Source: Bacteroidota bacterium
GTDB taxonomy: Bacteria; Bacteroidota; Bacteroidia; Cytophagales; Cyclobacteriaceae
Direction of reading: 5' to 3'
NCBI GenBank assembly: GCA_003242315.1
Contig: QGUY01000041.1
Location: forward strand, 1-20,034
Length of the DNA: 20,034 nucleotides
The notes under the pieces were generated by a model. It searched no databases. It was not told the DNA's origin and worked only from the letters and a program-made list of their open reading frames with translations. Made by a program: the position numbers and the translations under genes. Positions 7,907-15,018 of this stretch are shown here, in pieces. Numbering within the stretch: position 1 is the first letter of the stretch; every line of letters begins with the position of its first letter.

Positions 7907-7914
7907 CAAATTTA
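7907..7914 (-). promoter_or_regulatory. Candidate -7 box for the tandem lipoprotein pair
   Basis: On the minus strand 7914-7907 reads TAAATTTG, an exact match to the Bacteroidota -7 consensus TAnnTTTG. It lies about 40 bases upstream of the proposed start at 7867, in the divergent intergenic region. I could not find a clean TTTG/TTG -33 element at the usual distance, so this rests on the -7 element alone. Confidence 0.38.
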
Positions 7915-8008
7915 AAAAAGGGCCGCGATACCGTCCACTCGTCATAAATGCTGCAATCGTTTTCCATGATTGGTTATCTTCGGGAAAGTTTGCACCTATC
8001 AACCTACC

Positions 8009-8530
8009 ATGAACCGAAGGGAAACTATCCGTACCCTCATGGCGGCATCGGCCGGGCTCATAGCCTTGCCTGCCTGGGCGGACGCCTGGACAGCAGAAAC
8101 ACTGCCTGCCCGTTTATCAGTGTTCAGTTCAACCGAACAGGACCTGCTCGCCGCTGTCGCTGATACGATCATACCACCGGGTAACAGCATTGGTGCACTG
8201 TCTGTCGGCGTGGACAAATTTCTCGTTGCGCTCTTCGATCGGTGTTATGAAGAAGAAGTCCAGGATAATTTAAAAAAGCAGCTTGGCGCGCTAAACGCAT
8301 TGGCCCAAAGCACCCACGGAAAATCCTTTACTGTGTGTGATCAGGAACAGCGAAAGAAAATGCTCCTGAGTTTTGCGGACTCCGGCGAAAAGGATAAAAG
8401 CGAGTTCTTCGAACTCGTCAAGCGTGAAACCATCCGCGGTTTCAGCACCTCCAAAGAGGTGATGGTCAACTATCATAATTACAAGGTCGCACCCGGCCAT
8501 TACTATGGCTGTGTAGATGTTAACTCCTGA
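8009..8530 (+). CDS. Gluconate 2-dehydrogenase subunit 3-like protein with Tat signal
   Basis: This 173-residue protein belongs to the small-subunit family that accompanies GMC flavoprotein dehydrogenases such as gluconate and fructose dehydrogenase. The ATG at 8009 places a twin-arginine signal right at the N-terminus (NRRETIRTLM, then the hydrophobic AASAGLIALPAWADA). An in-frame ATG at 7970 would displace it. The mature protein shows the family's opening block LSVFSSTEQDLLAAVADTIIPP, then a helical middle and a C-terminal block KRETIRGFSTSKEVMVNYHNYKVAPGHYYGC. The gene for the GMC subunit starts 4 bases after its stop. From the known family, the small subunit is needed for folding and export of the flavoprotein, which is taken through the Tat system as a bound partner. 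No cytochrome subunit gene is directly attached. Confidence 0.9.
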   Translation: MNRRETIRTLMAASAGLIALPAWADAWTAETLPARLSVFSSTEQDLLAAVADTIIPPGNSIGALSVGVDKFLVALFDRCYEEEVQDNLKKQLGALNALAQSTHGKSFTVCDQEQRKKMLLSFADSGEKDKSEFFELVKRETIRGFSTSKEVMVNYHNYKVAPGHYYGCVDVNS

Positions 8531-8534
8531 GGCT

Positions 8535-10238
8535 ATGGCTAATCTTAATATCGACTCCATAAAGGACCGTACCTTTGACGCCGTCGTCATCGGCTCCGGC
8601 GCCTCCGGAGGATGGGCGGCAAAAGAACTTTGCGACAATGGGCTGAAGACGCTCGTGCTGGAAAGGGGACGCGACGTGAAACACATCAAGGACTACCCCA
8701 CAGCGTCCAAGGCCCCCTGGCAGTTTGAGTTTCGCGGAACGGTGCCGCTCGACAAAAGAGTGGGCTATGGCGGCGGTCGCTTCCTGAACGAAGCAACCCT
8801 GCACTGGGCGTTGAAGGAAGATGAACAGCCTTACATCCAGGAAAAGCCCTTTCGTTGGTTTCGCGGATACCACGTCGGAGGAAAATCACTGCTGTGGGCA
8901 CGGCAAACACAACGATGGAGTGATTTTGATTTTGAAGGTCCCGCGCGCGATGGCTTTGCTGTCGATTGGCCCATACGTTATAAAGACCTTGAGCCCTGGT
9001 ACGCGCACGTAGAAAAGTTTGCTGGCATCGCCGGCAACCGCGATGGACTTCCTGAACTCCCGGACAGCGAATGCATGCCGGGCTTTGAAATGAGTTGCAT
9101 TGAAAAGCACTTCCTGGAAAGCCTGAAGAAACACTACAACGATCGACATCTCATCCAGGCGCGTTGCGCACACATCACCGATCCCCAACCAATCCACACC
9201 CAGCAAGGGCGTGCGAAGTGTATGAATCAGGCGATGTGTAATCGGGGGTGTGTGTACGGTGCATATTTCAGCAGCAACTCGTCCACGTTGCCCTGGGCAA
9301 TGAAGACGGGTAACCTTACGATACGTCCCGATTCTGTGGTGCATTCCATCATCTATGATGATAAGAAGGGACGTGCTACGGGAGTGCGCGTTATCGACCG
9401 TCACAGTAAGGAAATGATTGAGTTTTATGCGAAGATCATTTTCGTAAACGCGTCCGCGTTGAACACCAATGCCATCCTGTTGAATTCTAAATCATCAAGA
9501 TTCCCCAACGGTCTCGGTAACGACAGTGGCCTGCTCGGTAAGTACATCGCATGGCACAACTATCGCGGCAAGGCGAACGCCATCTACGAAGGATTCAAAG
9601 ACAAGAAGACATCCGGCAGAAATCCAAGCCATAGCTATATTCCCCGCTTCCGTAATGTTCGCAAACAGGAGATGGATTTTTTGAGGGGCTATGCGATTGG
9701 AATCGGAGGAGGAAGAGGGACATCATCGGACACCTCAATGATTGGTGATGAGCTCCGCGAAAACCTGTTGCATCCCAAACTCGGCACATGGCATATCAGC
9801 AGCTGGATGATGGGAGAGGTGATCCCGATAGAAAAAAATCACGTCCGGTTGCATGAGGACCTTAAGGACAAGTATGGCATTCCCCAATTGGTCATCTCGT
9901 GTGAGTGGACCGACAACGACGATAAGATGACGCAGGACTATGTGGAGCAATCGCGCGAAATGTTTGAAAAAGCTGGTTTTGTAAACATAACGGCCAACGA
10001 TACCGGTGCGCCTCCCGGTTCCGACATCCACGAAATGGGCGGCGTGCGTATGGGACGTGATCCTAAGACTTCCTTGTTGAATGCGTGGAATCAAATGCAT
10101 CACTGCCCCAACGTCTTCGTCACCGACGGGGCATGCATGACATCCACAGGTACGCAAAACCCGACGCTTACCTTTATGGCGATAACTGCCCGCGCTGCCA
10201 ATCACGCGGTCGACGAACTCAAGAAGCGGAACCTGTGA
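8535..10238 (+). CDS. GMC-family FAD oxidoreductase (large subunit of a gluconate/fructose-dehydrogenase-like complex)
   Basis: The 567-residue flavoprotein probably oxidises a sugar, sugar acid or polyol. The N-terminal FAD-binding Rossmann segment reads FDAVVIGSGASGGWAAKEL, with the dinucleotide-binding glycines, followed by the acidic strand end LVLERG. GYHVGGKSLLWARQTQRWS matches the second FAD-contact region. The C-terminal GMC domain has SDIHEMGGVRMG and TGTQNPTLTFMAITARAA. By analogy with glucose and pyranose oxidases, His499 and Asn542 are the likely catalytic pair. I chose the ATG at 8535, just after the upstream stop and preceded by GAGG. An in-frame ATG at 8517 would overlap the small-subunit gene by 14 bases. 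There is no signal peptide, which fits co-export with the Tat-bearing partner. Four Cys residues near CMNQAMCNRGC may be structural. The exact substrate is unknown. Confidence 0.92.
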   Translation: MANLNIDSIKDRTFDAVVIGSGASGGWAAKELCDNGLKTLVLERGRDVKHIKDYPTASKAPWQFEFRGTVPLDKRVGYGGGRFLNEATLHWALKEDEQPYIQEKPFRWFRGYHVGGKSLLWARQTQRWSDFDFEGPARDGFAVDWPIRYKDLEPWYAHVEKFAGIAGNRDGLPELPDSECMPGFEMSCIEKHFLESLKKHYNDRHLIQARCAHITDPQPIHTQQGRAKCMNQAMCNRGCVYGAYFSSNSSTLPWAMKTGNLTIRPDSVVHSIIYDDKKGRATGVRVIDRHSKEMIEFYAKIIFVNASALNTNAILLNSKSSRFPNGLGNDSGLLGKYIAWHNYRGKANAIYEGFKDKKTSGRNPSHSYIPRFRNVRKQEMDFLRGYAIGIGGGRGTSSDTSMIGDELRENLLHPKLGTWHISSWMMGEVIPIEKNHVRLHEDLKDKYGIPQLVISCEWTDNDDKMTQDYVEQSREMFEKAGFVNITANDTGAPPGSDIHEMGGVRMGRDPKTSLLNAWNQMHHCPNVFVTDGACMTSTGTQNPTLTFMAITARAANHAVDELKKRNL

Positions 10239-10248
10239 CAGGTTTAGC

Positions 10249-10764
10249 ATGAAGAGAATTGCGGTTGACATGGACGGCGTCCTCGCGGACGTGTACAAAC
10301 AGTTCATTGCATACCATGAAAAGGATACCGGAGTTCGACTAGAGATCGAGCAACTCAAAGGACTCCCGGAATTCAAGGCTTTCCCGCATGGCCATCGCCA
10401 CGCGAATACCAGGGGATTCTTTCGTACGGTCCCTGTCGTGCCTGGCAGTCGCGAGGTGCTGGAACAGTTAAATCAGCAATACGAAATCTTTATCGTCTCA
10501 GCAGCCATGGAGTTTCCGTCTAGTCTTGGCGACAAACGCGAATGGCTGAACGAACACTTTCCGTTTATTCACTGGCGGCAGATCGCGTTTTGCGGCTCGA
10601 AGGAAATCGTGAAGGCGGATATCATGATCGACGACCATCTCAAAAATCTGGATAAATTTGAAGGCGACACCTTCCTTTTCAGTCAGCCTCACAATAGCGG
10701 GTTACAAACAAGACATCGGAGGGTAGACACCTGGGAGGAAATCGCTGAACTACTTCTTACCTGA
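10249..10764 (+). CDS. 5'(3')-deoxyribonucleotidase-like HAD phosphatase
   Basis: This 171-residue cytoplasmic protein belongs to the NT5C type of the HAD superfamily, which removes phosphate from (deoxy)nucleoside monophosphates. The nucleophile motif is at the very start, AVDMDGVLAD, with Asp7 as the likely nucleophile and Asp9 as the acid/base. Motif II is IVSAA, with the catalytic Ser/Thr position filled by Ser. The C-terminal part has CGSKEIVKADIMIDDHLKNL, giving the motif III Lys and the motif IV acidic pair. Length agrees with the bacterial NT5C group. It follows the GMC gene by 10 bases and precedes the nitrilase gene by 8 bases, so it is probably in the same transcript. A role in nucleotide turnover or clean-up is an inference; the true substrate could be another small phosphoester. 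Confidence 0.85.
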   Translation: MKRIAVDMDGVLADVYKQFIAYHEKDTGVRLEIEQLKGLPEFKAFPHGHRHANTRGFFRTVPVVPGSREVLEQLNQQYEIFIVSAAMEFPSSLGDKREWLNEHFPFIHWRQIAFCGSKEIVKADIMIDDHLKNLDKFEGDTFLFSQPHNSGLQTRHRRVDTWEEIAELLLT

Positions 10765-10772
10765 AATTCAAT

Positions 10773-11729
10773 ATGAATCCGATCAAGGTATCGACCGCGC
10801 AGTTTGAAAACAGGAGCGGCGATAAGGCGTACAACCTTTCTGTTATTGAATTACTGGCGGAAAAAGCCGCCGCGGAAGGCTCGTCTGTAGTAGCCTTCCA
10901 TGAATGCTCCATAACGGGGTATTCTTTCGCGCGTCATCTCTCGCGTGAACAACTGACTGCCGTAGCTGAAATGGTTCCTGATGGACCGAGTGTACACCGC
11001 CTCATCGGAATTTCACGACGCCATAACATTGCTGTCCTTGCAGGTCTTTTCGAGAAAGATAAGGACGGTAAATTATACAATACGTATGTATGTGTCGACG
11101 AAGAAGGATATGTGACGAGTTTCAGAAAGCTTCACCCCTTCATAAATCCCAATCTCTCACCGGGTGATTCGTATTGTGTATTCACATTGCGGGGATGGAA
11201 ATGTGGAATTCTCATTTGCTATGACAACAACATTATAGAGAACGTCAGAGCGACGGCGTTGCTGGGCGCTGACGTGATCTTTATGCCGCACGTGACCATG
11301 TGTACACCTTCAACACGCCCGGGCGCCGGGTTCGTCGATCCAAAGCTGTGGGAAAACCGCGAAGCCGATCCGACAACCCTTCGCATGGAGTTTGATGGAC
11401 TCAAGGGAAGACAATGGCTTATGAAATGGCTGCCCTCGAGAGCGTACGACAACGCGGTGTATGTCGTGTTTTCCAATCCGATCGGGATGGATGATGATCA
11501 GTTGAAGAATGGTTGTTCTATGATCATCGATCCTTACGGCGACATAGTTGCTGAATGTCGTGTCCTGGGCGACGATTTGTGTACTGCCTTACTTACCCCG
11601 GAGAAGCTGACCCGCGCGGGAGGATACCGGTATAGGAAAGCAAGGCGACCCGACTTATACGCGTCAATCATCGGGAAGGAGCATCAACCCGAGCAGAAGG
11701 TCGCCTGGCTTGATGCCAAACGCGATTAG
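10773..11729 (+). CDS. Nitrilase-superfamily carbon-nitrogen hydrolase
   Basis: The 318-residue protein carries the full nitrilase triad: Glu44 in AFHECSITGY, Lys119 in FRKLHPF and Cys149 in GILICYDN. The beginning KVSTAQFENRSGDKAYNLS is the usual first strand and helix. These enzymes hydrolyse amides, carbamoyl groups or nitriles. The closest functional subtype (omega-amidase, N-carbamoylputrescine amidase, deaminated-glutathione amidase, aliphatic amidase) cannot be fixed by eye. A segment of about 35 residues between TMCTPSTRPGAG and LPSRAYDNAVYV is longer than in the compact Nit family and probably shapes the active-site entrance or an oligomer contact. The gene sits 8 bases after the nucleotidase gene and 25 bases before the NAD(P)HX repair gene. 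It is probably cytoplasmic, with no signal peptide. Confidence 0.88.
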   Translation: MNPIKVSTAQFENRSGDKAYNLSVIELLAEKAAAEGSSVVAFHECSITGYSFARHLSREQLTAVAEMVPDGPSVHRLIGISRRHNIAVLAGLFEKDKDGKLYNTYVCVDEEGYVTSFRKLHPFINPNLSPGDSYCVFTLRGWKCGILICYDNNIIENVRATALLGADVIFMPHVTMCTPSTRPGAGFVDPKLWENREADPTTLRMEFDGLKGRQWLMKWLPSRAYDNAVYVVFSNPIGMDDDQLKNGCSMIIDPYGDIVAECRVLGDDLCTALLTPEKLTRAGGYRYRKARRPDLYASIIGKEHQPEQKVAWLDAKRD

Positions 11730-11754
11730 ACCTATTGTCTCTATATTTGATCCC

Positions 11755-13239
11755 ATGCTGAAGATACTTTCTTCCGGCCAGATCAGGGAATGGGATGCCT
11801 TCACCATCAGCAATGAACCCATTGCTTCCATCGATCTCATGGAACGGGCGTGCCGCGCGTTTGTCGTGTGGTTCGCAGAGCATTTCAACGCCAGCCGACG
11901 AGTGGGGGTAGTGTGTGGCACGGGGAACAACGGTGGCGACGGCCTGGGTATCGCCCGCATGCTGCGAGACTGGGGCTACACGGTGAGGGTGTGGATTGTG
12001 AAAGGGCAGGGACAGGGGTCGGCTGATTTTAACACCAATCGTCAAAGACTGCCTCAAGCCATTCCGGTGGCGGAGGTCACCCAGCCGGGTGATCCCATGG
12101 ATTTCAGCGCATGCGATATCATCATAGATGGCATATTCGGATCCGGACTATCCCGTCAGCCAGAGGGTATATACGCTTACGCGATTGAACGAATAAACGA
12201 CGCGCAAGCGACACGAGTGGCCATCGACATACCCTCGGGGCTAATGGTGGATGGACCATCGACGGGTGCAATCGTCCGGGCACATTACACCGTCACGTTT
12301 CAGTCGCCCAAACTTGCCTTTTACCTTCCCGGCAGTTATCCCTTCACGGGTGAATGGCACGTGGTGGACATCGGGTTGCTTGATGCTTTCCTGGACAACG
12401 TGACGACCACAACGTACCAGGTTCAACGTAAGGACGTCCGGCGGATTCGAAAACGACGATCAAAGTTTGGCCATAAGGGCGACTACGGCAGGGCAGTGAT
12501 CGTGGCTGGTGGCTACGGCAAGATGGGTGCCGCTGTGCTTTGCGCGCGTGCCGCATTGCGGTCCGGGCTGGGACTGCTCACCCTTCACGTTCCTGAATGT
12601 GGTTACCAGATCGTCCAGACTGCCGTTCCCGAAGCAATGGCCCGCGTTGATGCCGGGGCACACGCCATTACTGAACTGCCTGGTGTGGAGGCTGACGCTG
12701 TAGGCATAGGACCAGGAATTGGTACCGCAGATGCGACCGCCAAAGCGTTCCGCCGGTTCCTGGAGGAGCATCGCAAGCCCATGGTCATCGATGCGGATGC
12801 GTTGAACATCCTGTCCGCCAATGCGGGTTTGATAGATCTCGTTCCGCCGCAAAGCATTCTAACGCCTCATCCCAGGGAATTCGAGCGGCTTGCGGGCCCC
12901 TGGTCGGACGACTTCGCCAGGCTGAATCTTGTACGCGAATTTGCCCGGAGGCATAAAGTTATCGTGGTGCTGAAGGGTGCCTATTCCACAATCGCCAGTC
13001 CTGATGACAATGTCTACTTCAACCCCACCGGTAACCCGGGGATGGCGACCGGCGGCAGTGGCGACGTGCTTACCGGCATACTCACGGGTATCCTGGCCCA
13101 GGGATACGAGCCCCTGGAAACGGCCATCATGGGCGTGTACCTTCACGGACGGGCTGGGGATGTGGCGGCGGCCGATAAGGGAACGGAGGGACTGATTGCT
13201 TCGGACCTCATAGAGTACCTTCCGCAGGCTTTTAGGTAG
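11755..13239 (+). CDS. nnr: Bifunctional NAD(P)H-hydrate epimerase / ADP-dependent NAD(P)H-hydrate dehydratase
   Basis: The 494-residue protein joins the YjeF N-terminal epimerase domain to the C-terminal ribokinase-like dehydratase. It repairs hydrated NADH and NADPH: the epimerase interconverts R- and S-NAD(P)HX, and the dehydratase restores NAD(P)H from the S form using ADP. The N-domain (about 1-210) shows ASIDLMERACRA and GTGNNGGDG (55-63). The C-domain shows KGDYGRAVIVAGGYGKMGAAVL, GIGPGIGT, VIDADALNIL, ILTPHPREFERL and the terminal NPTGNPGMATGGSGDVLTG, with Asp437 as the likely catalytic base. Length is normal for the fused form. The ATG at 11755 is preferred over the one at 11710, which overlaps the nitrilase gene and would add 15 residues before the conserved start. 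It is the last gene of the run beginning at 8009. Confidence 0.95.
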   Translation: MLKILSSGQIREWDAFTISNEPIASIDLMERACRAFVVWFAEHFNASRRVGVVCGTGNNGGDGLGIARMLRDWGYTVRVWIVKGQGQGSADFNTNRQRLPQAIPVAEVTQPGDPMDFSACDIIIDGIFGSGLSRQPEGIYAYAIERINDAQATRVAIDIPSGLMVDGPSTGAIVRAHYTVTFQSPKLAFYLPGSYPFTGEWHVVDIGLLDAFLDNVTTTTYQVQRKDVRRIRKRRSKFGHKGDYGRAVIVAGGYGKMGAAVLCARAALRSGLGLLTLHVPECGYQIVQTAVPEAMARVDAGAHAITELPGVEADAVGIGPGIGTADATAKAFRRFLEEHRKPMVIDADALNILSANAGLIDLVPPQSILTPHPREFERLAGPWSDDFARLNLVREFARRHKVIVVLKGAYSTIASPDDNVYFNPTGNPGMATGGSGDVLTGILTGILAQGYEPLETAIMGVYLHGRAGDVAAADKGTEGLIASDLIEYLPQAFR

Positions 13240-13245
13240 GTTGGG

Positions 13246-13276
13246 CGTTTTTTCGACCCCAAAACGGGAATTTTTT
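13246..13276 (+). terminator. Weak candidate terminator after the NAD(P)HX repair gene
   Basis: CGTTTT (13246-13251) can pair with AAAACG (13261-13266) around a 9-base loop, and GGAATTTTTT follows. The site lies 7 bases after the stop codon, the right place for an operon end. The stem is short and AT-rich, so stability is doubtful. Confidence 0.3.
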
Positions 13277-13304
13277 CCAAAATTTTCAGAACGCGCCTAA
13301 ACTT

Positions 13305-13371
13305 TTCCGACCTTAATGGTATCTAATATGGTGAACGCGTCACCGTACCACAGTTCGTGGAAAAGTCGGAA
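13305..13371 (+). promoter_or_regulatory. Candidate structured RNA leader (three-helix junction) upstream of the small T9SS protein
   Basis: Three compatible helices can form. The closing helix pairs TTCCGAC (13305-13311) with GTCGGAA (13365-13371). A second hairpin pairs TATGGTGA (13327-13334) with TCACCGTA (13340-13347), including one G-U pair, around a 5-base loop. A third, directly abutting it, pairs CCAC (13348-13351) with GTGG (13357-13360). The element lies in the 191-base gap between 13239 and 13431, ends 59 bases before the proposed ATG, and matches no riboswitch class I recognise. The pairings are read directly; a regulatory role is inference. Confidence 0.33.
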
Positions 13372-13430
13372 CTTTGGTGCGGAATTTGCCGTATATCCAG
13401 AGAGGATTCAAAGAGTTTGCCTATAGAACG

Positions 13431-13796
13431 ATGATTTTACGCTCATTATTGTTGATCGTACTATCCCTGGGGATGATTTCGGCCTCCGCCCAATCTGAAG
13501 GGCAGCCGGGCTCAGACCTTTCTTATGGCACCGAGGCGAGGGAAGGCGCCGGTATCAAGCTGCACCCCAACCCCACACCCGACTACCTCTACGTCCAACT
13601 CGGCGACTTTAAAGCATCTGACGTCAGCCTTTCAGTGCATAGCATAATCGGCAACGAACTTCGACCGGAGGTCGAAACCATCAGCGACCATGAAATGCGG
13701 GTGACCGTCAAGGATTTCGCACCCGGCTATTATTTTCTCTCCATTCGGGACAACGTCTCCCAGTATCGAGGAGTATTCAAATTCCTGAAGCGTTAA
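13431..13796 (+). CDS. Very small secreted protein with C-terminal type IX secretion (Por) sorting domain
   Basis: The ATG at 13431 gives a 121-residue protein beginning with a signal peptide (MILRSLLLIVLSLGMISASAQ, cleavage probably after ASA). A short polar linker of about 20 residues follows, then a complete T9SS type A sorting domain of about 75 residues: LHPNPTPDYLYVQL, a middle strand containing SVHSIIGNEL, and the ending APGYYFLSIRDN...GVFKFLKR. The domain is recognised by the type IX secretion system, which moves cargo across the outer membrane and often attaches it to the surface. No separate cargo domain is present; the whole mature protein is linker plus sorting domain. The frame extends upstream to a TTG at 13374, but that would put 19 residues ahead of the signal peptide. 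Its function is unknown. Confidence 0.83.
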   Translation: MILRSLLLIVLSLGMISASAQSEGQPGSDLSYGTEAREGAGIKLHPNPTPDYLYVQLGDFKASDVSLSVHSIIGNELRPEVETISDHEMRVTVKDFAPGYYFLSIRDNVSQYRGVFKFLKR

Positions 13797-13804
13797 ACTC
13801 CCAA

Positions 13805-13829
13805 TAGAGACGCACGCCTTGCGTCTCTA
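13805..13829. repeat. REP-like palindrome between convergent genes
   Basis: TAGAGACGCA (13805-13814) and TGCGTCTCTA (13820-13829) are exact reverse complements around the 5-base loop CGCCT. It lies in the 41-base gap between the T9SS gene (+) and threonine aldolase (-). Neither side has a T-tract. The GAGACGC/GCGTCTC palindrome resembles short dispersed repeats I recall from Bacteroidota and cyanobacterial genomes. Only one copy is in this window, so its repetitive nature is inferred. Confidence 0.6.
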
Positions 13830-13837
13830 CAGAAACA

Positions 13838-14884
13838 TTACCTGCGAATTGGTGAAGTTATCATTGCCTTCTCCAGTTTTTTCACAAAATCCTCAATATC
13901 CTCCAGCGTCGTATCAAATGCGCACATCAGGCGGTATTCATTGATCTTTTCATTCCACGGATAGAAAAAGTATTCTTCCTGCACCTTTGAAGCAACGACA
14001 GGAGGGAGGATAACAAAGACGCTATTGGCTTCAACTTTTCTCGTGATGGTAACACCATTGATCTTTTCAATTCGCGTTGCGAGTTCGCGTGCCATATGAT
14101 TGGCGTGGCGTGCATTCACAGCCCACAGATCATCGGCCAGGAGCCGGTCGAACTGAGCGCCGATAAAGCGCATCTTGGAGTGTAGTTGCATGGCGTGCTT
14201 TCGGATGAAGGGAAAGTCGGACGCGAGTTTCGGGTTGAAAAACAACACGGCCTCGCCAAACATTAACCCGTTTTTGGTGCCGCCAAACGACAACACGTCG
14301 ACGCCCGCGTCGCGCGTAAATGCGCGAAAGGGGGCATTAAGCGCCACGGCCGCGTTTGAAATCCTGGATCCGTCCATGTGAAGGAGCAGGTTGTGCCGTT
14401 TGGCCGTATCAGCGATTGCGCGGACTTCATCAATGGTATAGACGGTTCCGTATTCTGTGCTTTGCGAGATGGAGATGACCTTTGCCTGCGCATGGTGTTG
14501 ATCACCTATACGCTGAATCCGGTCTTCGATCTGATGTGGATAAAGCTTACCATCGTCAGTGGGTATGGGCAACAGCTTACATCCGGTGAAGTGTTCCGGA
14601 GCCGTTGATTCGTCAACATTTATGTGTGCAAGCTCCGAGCAAATGATCGCGTGATAAGACCGCGTCATTGCGGACAACGCCGACACGTTTGCGCCCGTAC
14701 CGTTGTAAACGAAAAAGGCCTCGACGTCTTCGCCAAACAATTCCTTGAACCGTCCGACAGCCCGTTGGGTATATGCATCGGACGCGTAGGATGGAGCGTG
14801 ACCCTCATTCGCCTGGATCAAAGCCTCGAGAATTGCCGGATGCACGCCGGCATAGTTGTCACTCGCAAAGGTGCGTTTACCCAT
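13838..14884 (-). CDS. Threonine aldolase family PLP enzyme (low-specificity L-threonine aldolase)
   Basis: This is a 348-residue fold-type I PLP enzyme of the beta-eliminating lyase/threonine aldolase family, which cleaves L-threonine or L-allo-threonine to glycine and acetaldehyde. It is cytoplasmic. It opens with the family signature FASDNYAGVHPAILEAL and continues with GHAPSYASD, FVYNGTGAN (phosphate contact), HINVDEST, LLHMDGSRISNAA (Asp171 contacts the pyridine nitrogen) and LSFGGTKNGLMFGEAV, where Lys204 is the likely Schiff-base lysine. The ATG at 14884 places MGKRTFASDN at the start as in the family. The frame also allows a start at 14929, which would add 15 residues. It is divergent from the universal stress gene and convergent with the small T9SS gene. 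Related enzymes act on phenylserine or other beta-hydroxy amino acids, so substrate range is open. Confidence 0.92.
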   Translation of the reverse strand: MGKRTFASDNYAGVHPAILEALIQANEGHAPSYASDAYTQRAVGRFKELFGEDVEAFFVYNGTGANVSALSAMTRSYHAIICSELAHINVDESTAPEHFTGCKLLPIPTDDGKLYPHQIEDRIQRIGDQHHAQAKVISISQSTEYGTVYTIDEVRAIADTAKRHNLLLHMDGSRISNAAVALNAPFRAFTRDAGVDVLSFGGTKNGLMFGEAVLFFNPKLASDFPFIRKHAMQLHSKMRFIGAQFDRLLADDLWAVNARHANHMARELATRIEKINGVTITRKVEANSVFVILPPVVASKVQEEYFFYPWNEKINEYRLMCAFDTTLEDIEDFVKKLEKAMITSPIRR

Positions 14885-15018
14885 AACTTCGATGAAGCAC
14901 AATGTTCGAATTTTACGGCGATGCCGCAAGGGGTGCAGAGTTTTTCGTGCCGTCCAAAATGTCTCGCTATGCGGATAGGGACAAAAACGCTATTTTAGAA
15001 TTTGAAACCTGATCGCCA

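Noticed and set aside
11742..11749. TATATTTG, an exact -7 box match just before the NAD(P)HX repair gene
   Set aside because: It lies 5 bases before the ATG, so the message would be almost leaderless. No -33 element is at a proper distance, and the gene is in a tight same-strand run. Chance match in AT-rich spacer is likelier.
14961..14982. Imperfect inverted repeat (CTAT...ATAG flanked by GTC...GAC) in the threonine aldolase/universal stress gap
   Set aside because: The arms are short and unevenly spaced; this is within what chance gives in a gap of this size.
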